From Cyrtodaria siliqua (taxonomy: Eukaryota > Mollusca > Bivalvia > Adapedonta > Hiatellidae): a stretch of DNA of 64,000 bases. The notes below the pieces were generated by a model. It did not search any database. It was not told the origin of the DNA and worked only from the letters and a program-made list of their open reading frames with translations. Location of the stretch: positions 62,001-126,000 of the forward strand of contig JAWPHD010001804.1 of NCBI GenBank assembly GCA_037043455.1, given 5' to 3'. Shown in pieces: positions 21,736-34,118 of this stretch (position 1 is the stretch's first letter; the number at the start of each line of letters is the position of its first letter). The position numbers and the translations under genes were made by a program.

Positions 21736-22680
21736 AGAGAGAGCAAGTGATGAGACATTCCGACCTTTTGGTTGGACATAATTACACAAAAATGTTGTGG
21801 CCAGTTTTCCACTAATTAATATCATGCATATACAAGAATGAAAAATGACGGGAGTGTTTTTATCTTTTATTCACATATATTGGGAGTACGTCGTCAAATA
21901 AGTTTGGCTATGCCACTTGTTAAAAATAGCCAGCTTTATTTTTAGCGTACTAACTGTGGTGTTTGTTGTATGTATAGCTAGGGGGGCGCCGACTTGTACC
22001 ATTGAATCATTTAACAACTGCGCATGCGCGGTAAAGTTTAATTCCTCTTCCTTCTCTTCTGCGAAAAAGAAAGTTCGAACCCTCCCACCTCCCCCGTAGT
22101 ACATAAATATGGGCATAACTTTCAATATTTATGTATATAATTTCAATATTTATGTATATTGTTGCAGATACATGGTTAAAGTAGACCATGTGCTATATTT
22201 GTTGTTGGTATGATTATATTATATGAAGTGTCAATATATGTAATGAAACTAGTCGATAGCATCTAGTCAACATTTGAGATGAGATTACATGTGCTAGTCA
22301 GTTAATTATAATTTGTTAATGATAGCTATAACGTTGTGAATTTGTATTTACATTATTACATGTCTATGACTTCAGTATACATACTATTATTATGTCGCTA
22401 GTTTAAACCGGTTGCTGTGAGTTAATTTACAATTTCAGTACCCGTTCGCTGTCACTGGAGTTGTCAAGTAGAGCAAGCACAGAATCCGTTACATTCCAAA
22501 AGCCAAACAAGCCGGCATGTGCATGGATACCACTGGAATATTCACACGTGCAAATTTCGAACCAAGTTTAGCAGGACAAGAGGGAACGATGGTTTATATG
22601 ACAGTAGCTTATGATGGGTTATGTGACAGTAGATCGTGTCAAAATGTGTCGGAACAGATAATAGTTTGAAGTGTTGACAT
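21736..22680. other. no recognised gene
   Basis: Contains a short tandem duplication CAATATTTATGTATAT at about 22112 and 22142 and unstructured AT-rich sequence. Part of the 18856-23772 left-arm insertion. Confidence 0.5.
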
Positions 22681-22765
22681 TCGATGATATTACACGAAAT
22701 AATTTTCTCTGGAAGAGCATATATAGAAATTCTCGCAATCTATGATTACTTTTGTTTTATTATTA

Positions 22766-23600
22766 AAGTCGCAGCGGATAATCGTAACCCTGATCTTTTT
22801 TCCAAATATAAAAGTAATTTAAGGACTCTTCTGCGACAAGGACTATCACAACCTGACTTCTATGGTGATGTGATTTATAAACTTCGTAAGATTCTAGGTC
22901 ATGATCACTTTCATACTATCTTTGTTAAACTTGTTAAAAAGTTTATCAAAAGAGGTTATGACCCTATCATTTTGCAACGTACTGCATGCTTGGTGGTGGA
23001 CCCTTTTACAGTTCGCCACTATGCTTTCCTCTTTAATTGTACGATGATCGGACAGGCTGTGGACCCTATGATGACGCCTACCTAACGCCCATTGGGACGG
23101 TGGCGTTTGATGTTTGTCCATGATCTTTCTTGTCGTGCCCTTAATGGTTTATTCTCTTACTGCTCTGGCTTTTGCAAAGTCATTGAGTACCTTCATTGTG
23201 GCTTTCTAGGCTATTGTTTTTTTGTATTATATATACACGAGCATATTTGTGTTTTACTTATATTGCCTATTGATGCTGCCTTGTTGGTTAGAGATAAGTT
23301 CATGGCGGGTAATTCTTTATTTACACTGTCCTGTTTTAATGGGATGACAGTAGGGTAAGTGTGAGGTTTGGTGCACCCTAGAACCGGTTTAAACCCCCAG
23401 TGGCCTACTTTGCCACTGACCGTTCCAAGGCGGTAGCCCTATTGTCAACCCTTTTTGTGTTTGTGATGTCGTTTGCATTTATTATTGCTTTTGCCTTATT
23501 GTTTGTCTGTTTGCGTGTTTGTTTCTGTGTTTTGTGGTTTACTGTCCTCCTTGAATGCTACTTTCCCTGTCCGATCTTTTTATATTTCTTTGTAGTTTTT
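22766..23600 (+). pseudogene. Penelope-like reverse transcriptase fragment, copy 2, with tail
   Basis: 22783-23085 encodes NPDLFSKYKSNLRTLLRQGL, DFYGDVIYKLRKILG and LQRTACLVVDPFTV, continuing the same family as 11757-11890. The stop at 23083 is followed by ~500 bases of tail. The tail contains TTTCCCTGTCCGATCTTTTT at about 23562, a string that in copy 1 lies immediately upstream of the RT (about 11330). The N-terminal RT with the YLDD box is absent. Confidence 0.65.
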
Positions 23601-23701
23601 CGATCATAACCAAACACAATTGTATTATTTCTGGCCTCGGCTTCTTCTTGAAGATCATCCTCGCTATGAGAGTATTCAATTGAAAAATGATTTCACGGGT
23701 A

Positions 23702-23772
23702 GGCGGAATTCTACCGGCCAAGGGTTTGGAATGTCTCATCGGTAATGCGGTAAATGGATTATCTCCCCTGGA
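23702..23772 (+). repeat. second copy of the YR-element terminal block
   Basis: GGAATTCTACCGGCCAAGGG through GGATTATCTCCCCTGG, matching 21172-21238. It marks the right edge of the left-arm insertion: from 23773 the sequence again pairs with the right arm. Confidence 0.6.
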
Positions 23773-25770
23773 GAGACATCTCTCACATCGCCTAGACATT
23801 TCCACTTACTATTTTTAAAAACAAAACTGTCCTTTAGCTAAATTATCACCTCTTCCTTCTATAATGTACCAATCGGTTTATTTGCAAGAACATGATTTAT
23901 TAATTACATGTGAATTGATGAATACTATTGGTATATTTTGTGTTACCTTGTCAAACCATGTACACGTGCATAGGGAATCTGCATATAATATAAGAACAAT
24001 GTTTGTGTGGGGTGTGTGTTGTGGGGGTTGAGGGGAGGGACATACTCTACCCACGCCTTTCAGATTAGTGGGAGAGATGCTGTCCCCGCTGTTCCTAATT
24101 AATAATACTGCACATGATCTAGTCTAATTATCATGGCAGCGTCGTTTCCGAGGAAAGCTCTACGGGCCTTTTGTCTCATTAACACAGAAATTCAAAGAGA
24201 TATGTCATGAGCATATGTATGGTATGGCTCTTCCTGTACATGAGACTGGTCTACGTCTTAACATTTCCTTCGAAGGATGGCATAAGATTCACAGTATCTT
24301 GCCCGAATAATGAAAGGTCATTCGCCCAAACACTCAATTGGAAAAAAAACATTGCTTGCAAATGGTAGAGTAAGCGAAATGACGAGTGTGCATACACACT
24401 GGTGAGAAACCGTTTAAGATACAATATCAGAGTTTATGAATATATCGTCCCTTTCGCGTATCAATAAATTCACCTAAGCAGTTTCTTATGTCCCTCATGA
24501 CTGTACTGACGCCAGCTGTGTTGATATTGTTCTGAGGGTAGTACTGAACCCAGAGAAACTGGTAGGTGATATTTTCACAGAAATTTGTATTGACTGTATC
24601 CGTTTGTTTCGCTGAGGACAGTACTGACACACGATTTAAAAGAACTTTATTACATTAAAGCAGACCATTTTTAAAAATAAAAATGTCCTTTAGTTTAAAT
24701 ACCATCCATTTTTTTTGTCATTATAAAGTACCAGTAGCTTTATATGCAAGAGCATGATGTCAAGAACGAGCCTAATATAGGTGTGCTTCTTTCATTACTT
24801 CTCATAAACAGACTCAATAAAACCGAGTCTGCTGCTTTATTCTATTAATTGTGTTTGATGCTCCCAAAGGATCACCTTCATCAGTATTTATTAGTACAAT
24901 GTGACTTGATTAATACTTTTGGTATATTCTAGCAGCGTGAATCGTAGAAATTATGGTGCGTACCTACAACAGAGTAACTATGATGCCCTTTTAGAATAAG
25001 TAGGTATCAGGGTCGACCTTATCAAGACAGGTTCATGAAGACATCAAGCAATGCCTGCATAAACAGCCACCATGCAGCAATAGATTAAACGTTAACAACC
25101 AAGCGTGCATGCATAAAACTCACCAAAGAGAAGAATACCTCATCGATCTAGACATTTTCGTACGACTAGTTCATGTTTTTCAGGTAGACATTTCTGGAAT
25201 TTTTACATTTCGACATATCTCGCGCTGACACGTATTCTGTGTTTGGAAACTTAAACCCGAACACAGCTAGCACAAATCGACAACGTTAACAGGAAAACGT
25301 CAGGTATGTGAGTAGGTTGAGTTTCCAAATACGGAACAATACGAGGTGCGGGGAATATACTCTGTCCATCCCTCTCAGGTCAGGAGGAGAGGTGCTAGGC
25401 CATCGTTCTTTATTTCATTTCTGATTATCGTTTCCGAGGAAGGCTTTTCTGGCGTGTTGTCACTGATTAACACAGAATTTCAGCAAAATATGTAATGAGC
25501 ATAATTATATAGGGTGCGGCCCTTCCTGTACATGGGCCTGGTCAACGGCTTAACATCCCCTTAAGGCAGTTTCACAGTACATGTACATTGTCCGAATAAT
25601 GAACGGTCATTCATCAAAAGCGCTCACTTGGGAAAAACGTAGGTTAAACGAAAAGACATTTATGCAGACACACTGGTGAGAAACCGTTTAAGGATATGAC
25701 TATATTGTCACTTTTGTGTTTCAAGGAAGTGATCTAAGGAATTTATTTTGTCCTTCAAGACTTTACTGAC
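23773..25770 (+). repeat. left arm segment with an internal diverged duplication
   Basis: Pairs with 43741-45760. Within it, 24060-24650 and 25375-25770 are diverged direct copies sharing TTTCCGAGGAA, CTTCCTGTACATG, CCGAATAATGAA and CACTGGTGAGAAACCGTTTAAG. The last of these reads as zinc-finger linker HTGEKPFK at 24395-24418 and 25669-25692. No functional frame remains. Confidence 0.65.
24795..24870 (+). repeat. dispersed repeat with palindromic core (copy 2)
   Basis: CATAAACAGACTCAATAAAA then CCGAGTCTGCTGC, related to the copy at 7995. Confidence 0.5.
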
Positions 25771-28700
25771 GTTAATTCTTGAAATTGTCCTTGAGGACAG
25801 TACAGAGGCGATGGAAACTAGTAGGCGATGTTTTCGCAGAGTTTAGTAGTACTGACTGTATTCGTTTTAGGACAGGACTAACGCCAGCCGTCGATATTGC
25901 CCCTGAGGACAGTACTAACGCTAGCTGTTGATATTGTCTCTGAGGACAACTAACGCTAGCTGTTGACATTGCCCCTGGGGACAGGACTAACGCTACCTGT
26001 TGATATTGACTTGTGGACAGTAGTAACTCTAGCTGTTGATAGTATCCCTATAAGACGCTGGCTGTTGATATTGTTCATGTGGATGTTAAAGACAACAGTT
26101 GATAGTGTCCATATAGTCAGAACAAATGCAATCTGTTGATACCTGTGCATGTTACAGACTAGCTGTTGATATTGCAGTTCTAAAGCTAGCTTGTGATAGC
26201 GCCCCGAGGACATTACTAACGATAACTGTTGGTTTTGCACTTTAGGACAGTACTAGCGCTGGCTGTTGATATTGCCACTGAGGACAATACCAACGCAGGC
26301 AGTTGATATTGCCCTTGAGGACAGTACAAACGCTGGCTGTCGATATTGCCCCTTAGGAAAGTACTAACTCTAGCTGCTGATTTTGCCCCTGAGGACGGTA
26401 CTTAAGGTAGCAGTTGATATTGCCCCTGGAAAGCAGTATTAACGCTACCTATTGATATTTCCCTTTAGGGCAGTTATAAAAGTGGCTATTGATATTGGCA
26501 ATGAGGACAGTTAAAGTTAGCTGTTGATATTCTCCATGAGGACAAACTAACCCTACCTGTTGATATTGCTCATGAGCCCATTACTCTGGTTATTGATTTT
26601 GACACTGTGGGCAATACTAACGCTGGCTGTTGGTATTGTCCCTTAGGCCAGTACTAACATTGGCTGTTGATATTGCCCCTGAGGAAAGTACTTACGCTGG
26701 CTGTTGATATTGCCCATTAGGACAGTACTAAAGCTGGCTGTTGAATTGCCCCTGAGAAGAGTACTAACGTTAGCTGTTGACTTTGACCCTCTGGACAGTA
26801 CTAACGCTGGCTGTTGATATAGTCCCTAAGAACACTACTAACGCTGGCCGTTTATACTTCCCCTGGGGACATTAATAACGCTGGCTGTTAATCGTGTCCA
26901 TGAGGACAGTACGACCTCTGGCTGTTGATATTGTCAATGATGCAATAATAATGATATATACTGAGATTGCCCCTTAAGGCAGTACTAACGCTGGCTGTTG
27001 ATATTGCCTCGGAGGACAGTACTTCCACTAGTTGTTGTATTTCAGGACAGTACTAATGTTACCTGTTGATGTTGCCTCTGAGGACAGTACTAACGCTGAC
27101 TGTTCATAGTATCTCTATGGTGGTTAAAACAAAGGCTGATGATAGTCCACGTGTGGATGTTAAAGAAACTAGCTGTTTGTTTCCATATGGACAGTACATA
27201 TGCTAGCTTTTGTTTCCATATGGACAGAACATATGCTAGTTGTTGATAATTGTGCATGTTACTGACTAGCTGTTGATATTGCACCTGAGGATAGTTCGAA
27301 CGCTAGCGTTTGATAGTGCCCCTGAGGACATTATTAACGCTAGCTGTTGATATTGCACCTCAGGACAGTAATAACGCTAGCTGTTAATATTGCCACTTAC
27401 GTGAGTTGTTGGTATTGTACTTTAGTACTAACGCTGGTTGTTGCTATTGTCACTGAGGACCATACTAACGCAGGCTGTTGATACTGCCCGTTAGGAAAAT
27501 ACTAACGCTAGCTGTTTATATTGCCCCTGATGACAGTACTAACGCTAGCTGTTGATATTGCTCCTGGGGAAAGTACTAGCTCTAGCTGAGGATATAGCCC
27601 ATTAGGACAGTCTGAACGTTATCTGTTGATATTGCTCTTGAGAACGTTACTAACTCTGGCTATTCATTTTGACCCTGTGTACAGTACTAACGCTGGCTGT
27701 TGATATTTCCCCTGAGTTCAGTACTAACACTGACTGTTGATATGGTCCGCTAGGACAGTGCTAACGTTGGCTGTTGATATTATCCCTAAAGACAGTACTT
27801 ACGTTGGCTGTTGATATTGCCCATGTGGATAGTACTTACGCTGGCTGTTGATATTGTCTTTGAGGACAGTACTAATGTTACCCGTTGATGTTGTCTCGGA
27901 TCACAGTACTAACGCTGGCTGTTGATAGTATCCCTATGGATGTTAAAACGCTAGCTGTTGATAGTGTCCATATGAACAGAACAGATGGTAGCTTTTGATA
28001 CCTGTGCATGTTACTGACTAGCTGTTGATATTGCACCTGAGGATATTTCTCGCTAGAGTTTGATAGAGTCCCTGAGGACATTACTAACGTTAGCTGTTGA
28101 TACTGCACCTTAGGACAGTACTAACGTTGACTGTTGATATTGCCACTGAGGACCATACTAACGCAGGCTGTTATTATTTCTCTTGAGGACATTACACATG
28201 CTGGCTGTCGATATTGGCCCTTAGAACAGTACTAACGCTAGCTGTTTATATGGCCCCAGAGGACTGTACTAACGCCAGCTGATATTGCCCTTTAGGATAT
28301 TGCTAAAAGTTAGTATAAACCTAGCTGTTGATATTGTCCGTTAGATCAGAATTTACGTTAGATGTTGATATGGCCCCTGGAGACAGTATTAACGCCAGCT
28401 GTTGACATTGCCCCATAGGACATTACTAACGCCAGCTGCTGATATTGCCCCTGATGCACAGTACTAAACCTAGCTGTTGATATTGCCCATTTGAACAGTA
28501 ATAACGCTAGATGTTGATATGGCCCCTAAGGACAGCACTAATTCTAGCCGTTTATATTGTCCCTTAGGACATTACTAAGCTGTTGAAATTGCCCCTGAGG
28601 ACAGTACTAAACGTAGCTGTGATATTGCCCCTAAGAACAGTAATAACGCTAGCAGTTGATATGGTCCCTGAGGACAGTACTAAAACTAGCTGATGATATG

Positions 28701-29935
28701 GCCCCAGAGGACAGTACTACATCAGCTGTTGATATTGCCCCTTCAGATAGTATTTGCGTTAGTTGTTGATATTGCCCCTGAGGACAGTACTAAACCTAGC
28801 TGTTGATATTGCCCATTTGAACAGTAATAACGCTAGATGTTGATATGGCCCCTAAAGACAGCACTAATTCCAGCCGTTTATATTGTCCCTTAGGACATTA
28901 CTAAGCTGTTGAAATTGCCCCTGAGGACAATACTAAACGTAGCTGTGATATTGCCCCTAAGAACAGTAATAACGCTAGCTGCTGATATGGTCCCTGAGGA
29001 AAGTACTAAAACTAACTGATGATATGGCCCCAGAGGACAGTACTAAATCAGCTGTTGATATTGCCCCTTCAGATAGTATTAACGTTAGCTGTTGATATGG
29101 CCCCTGAGAACAGTACTAACTCCAGCTGTCGATATTGCCCCTTAAGATAGTATAAACGTTAGCTGTTGATATTGCCCCTGAGGACAGTACTAACACCAGC
29201 TGTTGATATTGCCCCTTAAGATAGTACTAACGATAGCTGTTGATATTGACCCTGAGGACTACTAAACCTAGCTGTTGATATGGCCCCTGAGGACAGTACT
29301 TACTCCAGCTGTTGATATTGACCCTAGGACAGTACTATCGCTAACTGTTGATATTGCCCCTAAGGACAGTATTGACCCTTAGGACAGTCCTATCGCTAGC
29401 TGCTAACATTGCCCCTAAGGACAGTACTAAAACTAGCTGCTGATATGGCTTCAGAGGACTGTACTAACGCCAGCTGTTGATATTGTCCTTTAGGACAGAA
29501 CTATCGATAGCTGCTGATATTGCCCCTAACGACAGTGATAACGCCAGCTGTTCATATTGACCCATAGGACAGTACTATCGCTAGCTGCTGATATTGCCCC
29601 TAAGGACAGTACTAACGCCAGCTGTTGATATTGCCCCTTAGGACAGTCCTAAACGTAGCCGTTGATATTACTCCTTAGAACAGTAATAACGCTAGCTGCT
29701 GATATGGCCGCTGAGGATAGTACTAATTCTAGCTGTTGATATTGCCCCTTAGGACAGTAATAACGCTAGCTGTTGATATGGCCCGTGAGAACAGTACTAA
29801 CATCAGCTGTTGATGTTCCCCTTAAGATAGTACTAACACCAGCTGTTGATATTGACCCTTAGGACAGCACTATCGCTAGCTGCTGATATTGCCCCTAAGG
29901 ACAGTACTAACGCCAGCTGTTGATACTGACCCATA
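25771..29935 (+). repeat. 37-bp minisatellite, plus orientation, main left block
   Basis: About 110 diverged copies of a 37-base unit of the type CTAGCTGTTGATATTGCCCC followed by TGAGGACAGTACTAACG. Copies vary at many positions and some are shortened. Higher-order pieces recur, for example a segment with GTGCATGTTACTGACTAGCTG near 26143, 27260 and 28008. The orientation is opposite to the array at 38414-43740. Confidence 0.95.
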
Positions 29936-32900
29936 CAGGCTGTGAGCTAGTAGGAGAAACCTTCCTCCCCCCAACCACCCCCCCCCCCCCCGCCAGGGGG
30001 AATTTTGTAGGGTATGATTTTCTGAAAGAAAATACAGTAAGTTTCAAAATGAGCGTTGGGGCTTTAGTGAGTTTTGGGGAAAAACGTTGGGTTTTTAGAC
30101 GAAAATCGCCGAAATCTGGAATTATTTTTTAGAAAAAGAATGGAATATATTAGAACAAATTTGAATTGATGGAATCTTTCTCGGAACGCATCTCTACGTG
30201 TCCCACCATATAATTTGTAGATTCGATGCTTAAATATTGAGATTTTGGGTAAAAATGTTAAAAAATTGAATAAAATCGCTGATTTCTGTAATACATTGGG
30301 GATATTCAACTAAAAAATAGAAAAATATCTAATACAATAGAAAAAAATAATATTGTAACCTTTTCGGGCTGGGTTAGGTCCAGTGATTCAGTAGAAAAAA
30401 GTCCCAAACCGCATGATGTTTGGAAATGCCTTAATTTTGGGGCGAAAAATGTGTATTTTTGTCAAAAATCGCCGGAATCTGGAATTATTTTTTGAAATTA
30501 GTTTGAACATAAACATATCAAACTGAAGCAATAGAATGTTGCACAGCATACATATTCAAGTTTTTCCTGACACATTATATAACATATGTGCTCAAATATT
30601 GGCATTTTAGGGCAAAATGTTTGAAAAAATGACAAAAATCACTGATTTCTGTAATCCATTGGGTTATTGGGTTAAAATATAGAAATAAATTTAATAAAAT
30701 TGAATAAGGACACATTGTAACATTTTTGGATAGACAAAGGTCCAATAATTAAGTAAAAATCGACGGAATCTGGAATTATTTTTGAAAATAGTTTTAACAT
30801 AAACTTATCAAATTGAAGTTATATAATGTTGCACAGCATACATATTCAAGTGCTTTCTTGCATCATATATAACATATCTGCTGAAATATGTTTGAAAAAA
30901 GGACCAAAATCACTATTTCTGCAATCCATTGCGGGTATGGGGTTAAAATCTAGAAAAATATATAATACTGCTACAATAGAAAATAGACTGTAAGCTAGTA
31001 GGAGTAACCCTCGCTCCAAGGGGAATTTTGTACACCCTATTTTTCTGAAAGCCAATTATGTGTAGAGCATTTTGGAACATGTACGTGTACCAATTGGCGA
31101 CTTGGACTTTATCACGTTACCGGTATTTCGAACATGATACATAGAGCTATATACAGTATACGTTATAAATAGAGAAATAGTGTTGAGCGACTCTCTGCGT
31201 ACGGCCACTGGGCCGACCCACAGATTTTGCGACACAATGGGACCGGTGGCCAGCTATTGGCAAAGGTCCCCAGTACATGTGGCACTCGGTCGCTAGTCCA
31301 TATTAAGAGAAAGGCTACCCGAGTTCGAGTCTCAAACATGCCACATAGAGCTATATACAGTTATATAGAAGGATATAGTGTTGAACAACCTTCGGCCGAT
31401 GGCCGCTGGGCCGACACAGATTGGGTGACACAACGGAACTAGTGGGCAGCCGTCGGTAAAGGTCCCGGCAACGCATGGCATTCACTCGCTAGGCTGTATC
31501 AGTGGGGATGCTACACGAGTTCGGGTCTCGAACCTCGTAACTTACCTAGAGCTTGATACAGTATAGTTACGTATGTATAGAGGGAAATAGCGTTGAGTGA
31601 CCATCGGCTGATGGCCGCTGGAACGATCCACATATTTTATGACACAACGGGACTGGTGGCCAGCCGTCGGCAAAGGTCCCCACTATGCGTGGTACATGGT
31701 GTCTAGGCCTTATCAGGGTGAGGGCTACCCGAGTTCGAGTCTCGAACATGGCACAAAGAGCTATATACAGTTATATAGAAGGATATGGCGTTGAACAACG
31801 TTCGGCCGACGGCCGCTGGGCCGACACAGATTGAGTGACACAACGCAACGGGACTAGTGGGCAGCCGTTGGCAAAGGTCCCGGCAACGCGTGGTATTCAA
31901 TCGCTAGGCTGTATCAGTGGGGAGGCTACCCGAGTTCGGGTCTCGAACCTCGTAACTCACCTAGAGCTTTATACAAGTCCGTCGGCAAAGGTACCCGCTA
32001 TGCGTGGTACATGGTCCCTAGGCCTTATCAAGGTGTGGGCTACCCGAGTTCGAGTCTTGAACATGGAACATAGAGTTATATACAGTTAAATAGAGGGAAA
32101 TAGCGTTTAACTGTCTTCGGCCGATAGCCGCTCGGCCGACCCACATATTTTGTGACACAACGGGACCAATGGCCAGCCATCGGCAACGGACCACGCTACG
32201 CGTGGCACTCGGTCCCTAGGTCGTATCAGGGGGAAGGCTGCCTGAGTTCGGGTCTGAAACATGCCACATAGAGCTATATAGTACATAGCTTTGAACGACC
32301 CGCAGTCGACGGCCGCTGGGCCTACCCACAGGTATTGTGACCCAACGGGAACGGTGTTCAGCCGTCGGCAACGGTCGTCGCTATGCGTAGCACTCAACCC
32401 CTATGTCGTTTCAGTGGGATGGCTTCCCGAGTTCGGGTCTCGAACATGGCACCTAGAGCTATATAAAGTATAGTTATATAGAGAGAAATAGCCTTGAGCG
32501 ACCCAATGCCGACGGCCGCTTGGCCGACCCACAAGTTTTGTGACTCAACGGCGTGGCACTCGGTCGCTAGACCGTATAAGGGGAGGGCTACCTGAGTTCG
32601 GGAGGAGTGGGGTGTCTACAGCCAGCTTAACAACTAGTAAATGATGTGTTGTATTGTTCGGAAGGTTTTTAAACAAATTCTCATAAGGTATCAGCTAGAG
32701 CAGGCTTGTTTGAGCAAATAAAATGTCAGCCTGCCATGCACTCCTTGGAAACATATGATGGGTCAATGGCAATATCGCCAGGTGAGAATAGGAATGTTCC
32801 ATAGAAGAAAGACGGCACTTTTCTCTCTCATCTGGCGATATGTCATTGTAACATGTATGTTTAAATTACTTTCTGAAGAAAACAATCCAGATTTCGTTTA

Positions 32901-34118
32901 TGTTTTATTAAAAACACATTTTCCTCCAACAAAATAAAGCAGCATTTACCATCTTCTGATGGGTTTTCTGGTATATTATTGCACATTGGACTGCAAAAAT
33001 TTTACAATATTTTTTTTCCCGTTATTTCTATGCACTTTTAATTGTTTCCCAATACCTCAATGCATTAAAGAAATCGGCGATTTTAGTCATTTTTTCAACA
33101 TTTTGCCCTAAAATATAAATACTGAGCATAAATATTATATCTGATACAATAAATGACTTGGATATGTATAGTGTGCAACATTTTATTGCTTCAATTTGAT
33201 AGGTTTATGTTCAAACTAATTTCAAAAGATAATTCCAGATTCCGTTGATTTTTTACGGAAATACACATTTTTCGCCTGAAAATTAAGGCAATATTTTAAA
33301 CATCATATGGTTCATGACTTTTTTCTACTTAATTATTGGACCTTTGTCTATCCAAAATGTTACAATATGTCTTTATTCTATTGTATTAAATAATTGTTTC
33401 TAAATTTTAACCCAATACCCAAAATGAATTACAGAAATCAGTGGGTTTTGTCATTTTTTCCAACATTTTGCCCTAAAATGCCAATATTTGAGCACATATG
33501 TTATATATGATGCCAGGAAAAATTTGAATTTATATGCTGTACAACATTTTTTTACTTCAATTTGATCAGTTTATGTTGAAACTAATTTCAAAAAATAATT
33601 CCAGATTCCGGCGATTTTTGACAAAAATACACATTTTTCGCCCCAAATTTAAGGCATTTCCAAACATCATGTGGTTTGGAACTTTTTTCTTTTTAATCAC
33701 TGAACCTTAAACTGCTTTTTTCTATTGTATTAGATATATTTCTAATTTTTAATTAAATACCCCCAATGTATTACAGAAATCAGCGATTTTATTCAATTTT
33801 TTAACATTTTTACCCAAAATCTCAATATTTAAGTATCGGATCCATAAATTATATAGTGGGACATGTAGAGATGCGTTCCGAGAAAGATTCCATCTATTCA
33901 AATTGGTTCTAATGTTCCATTCTTTTTCTAAAAAATAATTCCAGATTTTGGCGATTTTCGTCTAAAAACACAACGTTTTCCACCAAAACTCACTAAGGCC
34001 TCAACGCTCAGATGGCACACATGACTCATTTTGAAGCTTAATGTATGTTCTTTCAGAAAATCATACCCTACAAAATTCACCCTGTGGGGAGGGAGGTCTA
34101 CAGCCAGCTCAAGAACTA
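29936..34118. mobile_element. 4.2 kb foldback element inserted in the 37-bp array
   Basis: The array unit is interrupted after ATA (29933-29935) and resumes with ATA (34119-34121), a 3-bp target duplication. The arms (about 29936-31010 and 32610-34118) are inverted copies: left GAGCTAGTAGGAGAAACC and GGGTATGATTTTCTGAAAG, right TTTCAGAAAATCATACCC and GTCTACAGCCAGCTC. Each arm contains three rounds of a ~300 bp unit (around TCTGGAATTATTTTTTGAAA). The 1.6 kb loop is the array at 31190-32605. No coding sequence was recognised, so it is non-autonomous. Confidence 0.75.
31190..32605 (+). repeat. ~200 bp tandem array with tRNA B-box-like core
   Basis: About seven to eight units, each with GGCCGCTGGGCCGACCCACA, a GTGACACAACGGGACC segment, GGCCAGCCGTCGGCAAAGGT and ACCCGAGTTCGAGTCTCGAA. 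GAGTTCGAGTCTC occurs or is nearly matched near 31320, 31517, 31731, 31932, 32047, 32245 and 32428. It resembles an RNA polymerase III B box (GGTTCGANTCC), and TGGCCAGCCG is a weak A box about 80 bases before it. A SINE or tRNA-like origin is possible; no cloverleaf was established. Confidence 0.65.

Noticed and set aside
25771..29935. Regular 37-bp repeats considered as a CRISPR array
   Set aside because: Contiguous diverged units without unique spacers, in clearly eukaryotic DNA.
31190..32605. tRNA genes suggested by GAGTTCGAGTCTC
   Set aside because: No full cloverleaf could be drawn and the A-box candidate is weak and too far away; kept only as a tRNA-like repeat.
29936..34118. First read as the centre of the giant palindrome
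   Set aside because: The 37-bp units have the same orientation on both sides of it and ATA flanks both ends, so it is a separate insertion; the true centre is 35346-38413.
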